Shown here: positions 58,624-64,000 of the stretch, in pieces
Layout of the letters: each line of letters opens with the position of its first letter
How positions within the stretch are numbered: the stretch's first letter is position 1
NCBI RefSeq assembly: GCF_002482975.1
Contig: NZ_DLHA01000050.1
Location: forward strand, 193,842 to 257,841
Length of the DNA: 64,000 nt
Direction: 5' to 3'
From: Flavobacterium sp. UBA7680
Lineage (GTDB): Bacteria > Bacteroidota > Bacteroidia > Flavobacteriales > Flavobacteriaceae
Program-made: the position numbers and the translations under genes
The notes under the pieces: generated by a model
What the model saw: the letters and a program-made list of their open reading frames with translations, nothing else
What the model was told of the DNA's origin: nothing
The model's database searches: none

Positions 58624-59008
58624 TTTATTTGATATTAATTTGGAATTGAACGCTTTACATTAAAATAAAATCTGGAAACAACTTATAATACACTTTAAAT
58701 TCTGGAATTGTAAATATTCGCAAAATGAAGATTAATTATCGCAAATATACCATTATCAATTAAAATACAAGTCTATTTTTGTTTCGTGGTTTTTAATAAA
58801 AAACATAAAAACGTTTTAATTATTAGTTTTTTCAACTCTTTTTTAAAGCATTTAATTTTTTTTACTGCTTTTGGTAAAATGTACCATTTGAAGCTTTGTA
58901 GTAAAAAAATGATGAATTTTATTATATAACCAGAAGATTTAAAACGTTTTAAATCTTAAATTTTGTTAACCAATACCTTAATCTCTCGATTAGATTAAAA
59001 GAACAATT
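58624..59008. promoter_or_regulatory. Control region between the XylR-like gene and the GH2 gene
   Basis: This 385-base stretch has no gene. It holds the 22-bp palindrome at 58935-58956 and a shorter AAAACGTTTT copy at 58808-58817. Poly-T/A-rich DNA lies between, with no clear -7 motif for either direction. It is a likely binding region for the XylR-like regulator. Confidence 0.6.
58935..58956. promoter_or_regulatory. Perfect 22-bp palindromic operator candidate
   Basis: The centre AAAACGTTTT (58941-58950) is extended symmetrically by AGATTT on the left and AAATCT on the right, so both halves are exact reverse complements. It ends 52 bases before the GH2 start. The core recurs at 58808-58817. 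A CG-centred palindrome is typical of LacI-type repressors, so a LacI-type protein encoded elsewhere is also possible. Confidence 0.7.
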
Positions 59009-61621
59009 ATGAAGAATATAAATTATCCTAATGGTAAAATGATTTCATTCCTTTTATGGGCTATGTGCAGTTTAATTACTGTAAGTGCTCAAAATGTAAA
59101 ATTTGAACAGCAACTAAAAGAAGGATGGAATATAGAATCATCAGCAAAAATAAATACGACTGGAGATAAAATTTCTCAGGCAAATTTTGATATTTCAAAA
59201 TGGTACAAAACTTCCGTTCCGGCAACTGTAATGGCGTCTTTAATTGCCAATAATGAGTATTCGGATATTTTTATGGGCGAGAATATCAGTAAAGTTGACA
59301 CGACAAGATTTAGAGTTCCGTGGTGGTATAGAAACGAATTTGTTATTGAAGATGCTTCAAAAAACACAGAATTAATATTTGAAGGAATTAATTATCGTGC
59401 AAATGTTTGGTTAAATGGTAAACAAATAGCTTCTGCCGATAGTTTATTTGGAGGCTTTAGAATATTTGATTTAAACATTTCAAAGCATGTGAAAAAGGGA
59501 AAGAATGTTTTGGCAGTTGAAGTTTTTAATCAAAAAACACATGAACCTTCTATTGGTTTTGTGGATTGGGCACCTATGGCTCCGGATCGTGAATTGGGAC
59601 TTTGGAGACCTGTAAAACTTAAAATTTCGGATAAAACGAGTTTGAATAACATCTTTGTGACTTCAAAAATTGATAAAAAAGGTTTTAAAAGTGCTGATTT
59701 AGAAATTTCTGTGGAAGCTGTAAATAATACAAATGAAGTTGTAGAAACAGTTATAAAAGGGAAAATCGAAAACATCAATTTCGAAAAGAAAATTAAACTT
59801 CAACCTTTAGAAAAAAGAGTGATTATTTTCAATTCTTCGGAATTTAAACAGTTAAAAATAAAGAATCCTCGTTTGTGGTGGACGTATGAATTAGGAAAAC
59901 CAAATTTGTATAATCTAACAATGTCTATAGAAATCAATAATAAAGTTTCGTTTTCAAAATCTACAAATTTCGGAATCCGCGAAGTCCAGGATTATTTGAC
60001 TGCAAAAGGTTATAGAGGTTACAAATTAAATGGTGTTGAAGTTCTAATTAAAGGTGGCGGTTGGGTTGACGGAATGTTCCTGAATGATACCGAAGAAAAA
60101 GTAAAAGCGCAATTAGAATATGTAAAACAGACTAACATGAATACGGTTAGGATGGAAGGTTTTTGGGGAAATAGCGAGAGAATCTATGAAATGGCGGATG
60201 AAATGGGACTTTTGATGATGGTAGGATGGAGCTGTCAATGGGAATGGAAAGGTTATTTGGACAAACCGGAAGATGATTTCATGTCGATTAAAACTCCTGA
60301 AGACATGAATCTTATTATAAATTATACACGTGATCACGTGAATTGGTTAAGAAATCACCCAAGTATTTTTGTTTGGGTAATGGGAAGTGACAAATTACCG
60401 CGTCCGGAATTGGAAGCAAAATATAATATTCTTTTTGAGGAAGTTGATCCTTCAAGGCCACTTTTAATGTCTTGCAAAGGAATGGATAGTTCTATTTCCG
60501 GAAAAACGGGAGTGAAAATGAACGGCCCTTATGAATATGTTTCTCCAAATTATTGGTTTTTGGATACAGAAAATGGCGGAGCTTTTGGATTTAATACAGA
60601 AACAGGTCCGGGTCCGCAAGTTCCTTCGCTTGAAGTGGTAAAAAGTATGATTCCCGAAGATAAATTATGGCCAATAAATTCGACTTGGGATTTTCACTGT
60701 GGGCGAAATGAATTTCAAACGCTTGATCGTTACACAAGTGCGTTCAACAACAGATACGGAATTCAGAATAATGTTGAAGATTTTACTTTTAAAAGTCAGG
60801 CGTCAAATTTAGAATCTATGCGTTCCATGTATGAAGCTTTTGCCATAAACAGAAGCAACACGACAGGAATTGTTCAATGGATGTTTAACTCACCTTGGCC
60901 AAAATTAATCTGGCAATTCTGGGATTATAATTTATTGCCAAATGCTGCTTTTTATGGCGCAAGATTAGGTGCGCGCCCTGTAAACATTGCCTACAATTAT
61001 GGAGATAACGCCGTTTATGTAAGCAATCTAAATCCTGAGAAAACTAAAAATCTGAAAGCTCAATTAAAAATATATGATTTTAATGGAAAAGTAATTTTCG
61101 AAAAAGAAGAAACAGTTTCTGCTGAAGGAAATGCTTCGGTTAAGGCTTTTGATTTACCGGATGATAAAGCGTATTCTAAAATATATTTTCTGAAAATGAA
61201 CTTGTTAGACGAAAAAGGAAAATCAATCGCAGACAATTTTTATTGGTTATCGACTAAAAAAGATGTGTTTGATTTTAAAAAATCAGATTGGATACATACG
61301 CCATTAATGGAACATGCTGATTTTAAAGATTTGGACAAATTGCCAAAAGTAAAAATCGAAGCACAACATACGATTAAAAAGGAAAACGATAAATATGAGG
61401 TTACCATAAAACTCAAAAATCCATCAGATGCTATCGCGTTTTTAATTGAGTTGAACATTGCCGGAGATGTTTCAGGAAAATCAATAGTTCCGGTTTTATG
61501 GGACGACAATTATATCTCATTAGTACCAAAAGAAAGCAGAACAATCAAGGTTACTTTTCCGGTTGCTGCTTTAAAAGGCGAAAAACCTGTTTTTAAATAC
61601 AAAGGCTGGAATGTAGATTAA
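59009..61621 (+). CDS. GH2 exo-beta-D-glucosaminidase-like enzyme
   Basis: This 870-aa protein has a signal peptide (to about residue 27, CSLITVSAQ), GH2 N-terminal beta-sandwich (WYKTSVPATVMASLIANNEYSD, WWYRNEFVI, NYRANVWLNGKQIASADSLFGGFRIFDLNI), immunoglobulin-like domain and TIM barrel (REVQDYLTAKGYRGYKLNGVEVLIKGGGWVDG). Acid/base residue D461 lies in VWVMGSDKLPRPELEAKY, where most GH2 enzymes have NE. The nucleophile is E531 in AFGFNTETGPGPQVPSLE. The GSD plus FNTET pattern is that of chitosan exo-beta-D-glucosaminidases (CsxA type). It probably releases glucosamine from chitosan oligomers. MFS and ROK kinase genes follow. Confidence 0.85.
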   Translation: MKNINYPNGKMISFLLWAMCSLITVSAQNVKFEQQLKEGWNIESSAKINTTGDKISQANFDISKWYKTSVPATVMASLIANNEYSDIFMGENISKVDTTRFRVPWWYRNEFVIEDASKNTELIFEGINYRANVWLNGKQIASADSLFGGFRIFDLNISKHVKKGKNVLAVEVFNQKTHEPSIGFVDWAPMAPDRELGLWRPVKLKISDKTSLNNIFVTSKIDKKGFKSADLEISVEAVNNTNEVVETVIKGKIENINFEKKIKLQPLEKRVIIFNSSEFKQLKIKNPRLWWTYELGKPNLYNLTMSIEINNKVSFSKSTNFGIREVQDYLTAKGYRGYKLNGVEVLIKGGGWVDGMFLNDTEEKVKAQLEYVKQTNMNTVRMEGFWGNSERIYEMADEMGLLMMVGWSCQWEWKGYLDKPEDDFMSIKTPEDMNLIINYTRDHVNWLRNHPSIFVWVMGSDKLPRPELEAKYNILFEEVDPSRPLLMSCKGMDSSISGKTGVKMNGPYEYVSPNYWFLDTENGGAFGFNTETGPGPQVPSLEVVKSMIPEDKLWPINSTWDFHCGRNEFQTLDRYTSAFNNRYGIQNNVEDFTFKSQASNLESMRSMYEAFAINRSNTTGIVQWMFNSPWPKLIWQFWDYNLLPNAAFYGARLGARPVNIAYNYGDNAVYVSNLNPEKTKNLKAQLKIYDFNGKVIFEKEETVSAEGNASVKAFDLPDDKAYSKIYFLKMNLLDEKGKSIADNFYWLSTKKDVFDFKKSDWIHTPLMEHADFKDLDKLPKVKIEAQHTIKKENDKYEVTIKLKNPSDAIAFLIELNIAGDVSGKSIVPVLWDDNYISLVPKESRTIKVTFPVAALKGEKPVFKYKGWNVD

Positions 61622-61760
61622 AAACATCAGGATCATTTATATAAATAGCCGAATTAGCGCTATTAGAAAGTACACGAATTAGAGATCTCAAAAAAACAGA
61701 TTTCTTTTTCAAGAGGAAAACTCATGTCCAAATCTAAATTTTTAATAAATAAACAAACAA

Positions 61761-63020
61761 ATGAAAACGAGTAAATTAACAGTGGGATTGGTGTTTCTGA
61801 CCTTTTTTGTTATTTCTTTTTTGACTAACATTATGGGGCCTTTAATTCCGGATATTATCAATAGTTACCATTTATCGCTTGGTATGGTTGGGTTTCTTCC
61901 GTTCTCGTTTTTTGCGGCTTATGGCGTAATGTCAACCTCAGCGGGAGTTTTGCTCGAAAAATACAGAGTGAAAAAAGTAATGGCATTTTCATTTCTGATA
62001 GCTGCATTAGGTTCGCTATTATTCGGGTTGTTTCCGTACTATTCGATGGCGCTTGTTTCTTTGTTTTTAATTGGGATTGGAATGGCGGCTTTGCAAGTTG
62101 CAATTAATCCATTATTGAGAGTTTCGGGCGGAGAAGAGCATTTTGCTTTCAATTCTGTAATGGCACAATTATTCTTTGGATTAGCTTCTTTTTTAAGTCC
62201 GCTTGTTTATAGTTATTTGGTTACCAACATCAAACATGACCAAACAAATTCAAATGAGTTTCTGGAAATCTTATCAAAGCTGGTTCCCGCAAATCTGAAT
62301 TGGGTTTCCTTATATTGGATTTTTGCCATAACAGCACTTGCAATGGTTCTGATTATTTTGCTTTTTAAGTTTCCAAAATTTGAATTAGAAGAAACCGAAA
62401 AAGCCGGAACATGGAGCGTTTACAAAGATTTACTTCGAAACAAAACCGTGCTTTTATTCTTCTTCGGAACTTTTGCATATGTAGGCACAGAACAAGGAAT
62501 TGCCAATTGGATGTCAAAATTTCTAAGTGATTATCATGGTTATTCGCCCCAAACAGTTGGTGCCGAAGCTGTCGCTTATTTCTGGGGACTTTTGACTGCT
62601 GGATGTCTTCTGGGTTTGGTTTTGTTGAAATTTCTGGACAGCCGTAAAGTGCTTATTTTATTTGCAGCCGGAGCAATTATATGTCTTACGCTTGCATTAT
62701 TTGGCTCAGCCAAAATTTCACTTTATGCATTTCCACTTTCCGGTTTTGCACTTTCGGTAATGTGGTCCGTCGTTTTTTCATTGGCTTTAAATTCTCTTAA
62801 AAACAATCATGGCGCTTTCTCAGGGATTTTATGTACTGGCATTGTTGGCGGAGCAGTTATGTCATTAATCATTGGAAAACTGGGAGATATAATTGGACTG
62901 AAATACGCAATGACGACTTTGTATGTCACACTTGGATACATCTTAAGCATTGGTTTTTGGGCTAAACCATTAGTAAATAATGCCACAATAAATTTAAAGA
63001 AAACAAAAGAAAATCAATAA
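61761..63020 (+). CDS. FucP-like MFS sugar transporter
   Basis: This 419-aa protein has 12 hydrophobic segments and the FucP/GlcP subfamily start VFLTFFVISFLTNIMGPLIPDIINSYHLSLGMVGFLPFSFFAAYGVMSTSAGVLLEKYRVKKVM, with MALVSLFLIGIGMAALQVAINPLLRVSGG. Such permeases bring in glucose, galactose, fucose or amino sugars with protons. It lies between the glucosaminidase-like gene (139 bases) and the ROK kinase gene (18 bases), so glucosamine is the most likely substrate by context. Confidence 0.87.
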   Translation: MKTSKLTVGLVFLTFFVISFLTNIMGPLIPDIINSYHLSLGMVGFLPFSFFAAYGVMSTSAGVLLEKYRVKKVMAFSFLIAALGSLLFGLFPYYSMALVSLFLIGIGMAALQVAINPLLRVSGGEEHFAFNSVMAQLFFGLASFLSPLVYSYLVTNIKHDQTNSNEFLEILSKLVPANLNWVSLYWIFAITALAMVLIILLFKFPKFELEETEKAGTWSVYKDLLRNKTVLLFFFGTFAYVGTEQGIANWMSKFLSDYHGYSPQTVGAEAVAYFWGLLTAGCLLGLVLLKFLDSRKVLILFAAGAIICLTLALFGSAKISLYAFPLSGFALSVMWSVVFSLALNSLKNNHGAFSGILCTGIVGGAVMSLIIGKLGDIIGLKYAMTTLYVTLGYILSIGFWAKPLVNNATINLKKTKENQ

Positions 63021-63038
63021 TTATATAAAGTAGTAAAG

Positions 63039-63896
63039 ATGTCGGAAAGAAAGATTATAGGCGTTGACATGGGAGGGACAAAAATCCACTCTAGCCTAAT
63101 TTTAGGAAAAGAAATAATTTCCGAATGCATATTAGATACACCCGCCAAAGAATCTGAAAAAGTAGTTTTGGACAGATTAATAAAAGCCATAGAACAAGTT
63201 TATCAACCCGGTTGCGAAGGTATTGGTATTGGAGTGCCAAGCGTTGTAGACTGGAAAGAAGGAATTGTATATGATGTTGTTGCAATACCGTCGTGGAAAG
63301 AAGTTCATGTAAAAAAAATACTCGAGGATCATTTTAAAATTCCTGTATATGTCAATAATGATTCGAATTGTTTTGCGCTTGGCGAAAATTTCTTCGGAAA
63401 AGGAATTGACTCTGCAAATTTTGTTGGAGTAACTATAGGAACCGGTCTTGGCAGCGGAATCATTATCGAAAATAAATTATATCAAGGCGTAAATACAGGT
63501 GCCGGAGAAATAGGAAGCATCTCGTATAAAGATGGAATTATAGAACAATATTGTGCGAGTGAATTTTTTATTTCCCGCGGATTAGATGGAGAAGAACTGT
63601 ATTTGAAAGCCAAAAAAGGAGATCCCGAAGCTTTAGAAATTTTTAAAGATTATGGAAAAAATCTCTCTGAGGTTGTAAAAATAGTTTTATACGCTTACGA
63701 TCCTGAAACCATAATTCTGGGAGGATCTATTAGTAACGCTTATGAGTTTTTTATAGATGCCGTTTGGCAGGGACTTCAGGATTTTATGTTTCCTGTTGAA
63801 CTCAAAAAACTTAAAATCGAAAAATCAGAACTTAAAAATAGTGCTGTATTAGGTGCCGCAGCATTAGTTTACAATTTTAACCTCGAAACAGCTTAG
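63039..63896 (+). CDS. ROK-family sugar kinase
   Basis: This 285-aa protein has the ROK kinase pattern: ATP-binding IGVDMGGTKIHSSLI, substrate loop VYVNNDSNCFALGENFFGKG with the catalytic Asp, GVTIGTGLGSGIIIENKLYQGVNTGAGEIGSISYKDG, and the second ATP segment TIILGGSISNAYEFF. The zinc-binding CGCGxxGC block of many ROK kinases is absent; the place reads GIIEQYCASEFF. It probably phosphorylates a hexose, perhaps glucosamine, taken up by the FucP-like transporter encoded 18 bases upstream. It is the last gene of the window; the rest (63897-64000) is a repeat fragment. Confidence 0.9.
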   Translation: MSERKIIGVDMGGTKIHSSLILGKEIISECILDTPAKESEKVVLDRLIKAIEQVYQPGCEGIGIGVPSVVDWKEGIVYDVVAIPSWKEVHVKKILEDHFKIPVYVNNDSNCFALGENFFGKGIDSANFVGVTIGTGLGSGIIIENKLYQGVNTGAGEIGSISYKDGIIEQYCASEFFISRGLDGEELYLKAKKGDPEALEIFKDYGKNLSEVVKIVLYAYDPETIILGGSISNAYEFFIDAVWQGLQDFMFPVELKKLKIEKSELKNSAVLGAAALVYNFNLETA

Positions 63897-63916
63897 TGCC
63901 TGCCAAAAACTATTTA

Positions 63917-64000
63917 ATGCGAATCAAGAGTTGTGATGTGCCTTTAGGCACTAAATATTGGTAGAAAACAGGGACAGGAATAAATTTAGCGTGCCGTAGG
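63917..64000. repeat. Truncated intergenic repeat at the window edge
   Basis: GTGATGTGCCTTTAGGCACT and GCGTGCCGTAGG at the edge belong to the same 'TGCCnTAGGCA / TTCCGTAGGAA' hairpin type as 22330-22352 and 23458-23480. The element continues beyond the window. Confidence 0.6.

Noticed and set aside
63039..63896. ROK protein as a transcriptional repressor
   Set aside because: There is no helix-turn-helix domain before the kinase fold; the ATP-binding motif starts at residue 5.

Overview
The window looks like chromosomal DNA of a Flavobacterium close to F. johnsoniae (phylum Bacteroidota). The evidence is an AT-rich sequence, many lipoproteins with a SCSS-type lipobox, a TonB-dependent receptor with a carboxypeptidase-like N-terminal domain, M56/TonB proteins, LytTR signalling, Bacteroidota-type promoters (TAnnTTTG at -7, TTG near -33), and dense palindromic intergenic repeats. 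Most genes are intact housekeeping or accessory genes. I saw no rRNA, CRISPR array, prophage or classical IS transposase.

Layout. 1-4.6 kb: an HPF/RaiA-type ribosome factor, a compact candidate structured RNA ahead of a 78-aa protein, an HNH nuclease and an AsmA-like protein. 4.7-9.4 kb: thioredoxin, a TPR histidine kinase with a LytTR regulator, and two small lipoproteins. 9.8-14.5 kb: an M1 aminopeptidase and a DUF58 protein, then two tRNA-Asp copies, a GIY-YIG gene and a third, broken tRNA-Asp-like copy. 14.5-20.8 kb: an AraC regulator, a TolC/HlyD/MFS efflux operon and a HAD phosphatase. 20.8-24.3 kb: a patch of small hypothetical genes and repeats, then tRNA-Leu. 24.3-30.3 kb: an M20 dipeptidase, then a BlaI-controlled operon with a lipoprotein, the BlaI repressor, an M56 protein fused to a peptidoglycan amidase, and a tandem M56 paralogue fused to a TonB domain. 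30.3-38.3 kb: a saccharopine dehydrogenase-like enzyme, DUF423, PEP carboxykinase, and a phytase/TonB-dependent receptor pair. 38.4-45.8 kb: small metabolic and hypothetical genes, a GxxExxY gene bracketed by perfect 33-bp inverted repeats, HemW and RuvC. 45.9-56.4 kb: envelope genes, a pseudouridine synthase, and an isoprenoid cluster (UbiA-type prenyltransferase, mevalonate kinase, diphosphomevalonate decarboxylase). 56.4-63.9 kb: a TPR protein, then a probable chitosan/glucosamine locus with a XylR-like regulator, a GH2 exo-beta-glucosaminidase-like enzyme, a FucP-like MFS transporter and a ROK kinase. A perfect 22-bp palindrome lies ahead of the GH2 gene.

The most interesting items are: (1) the BlaI operator / BlaI / M56-amidase / M56-TonB operon, which looks like a cell-wall-sensing variant of BlaR1 systems; (2) the GxxExxY nuclease-like gene inside a 33-bp inverted repeat belonging to a repeat family that also occurs empty nearby; (3) the three-way-junction RNA candidate flanked by a 22-nt near-perfect direct repeat that includes the start codon of a small protein; (4) the tandem tRNA-Asp array with an embedded GIY-YIG gene; and (5) intergenic repeat sequences read in frame inside three conserved genes.
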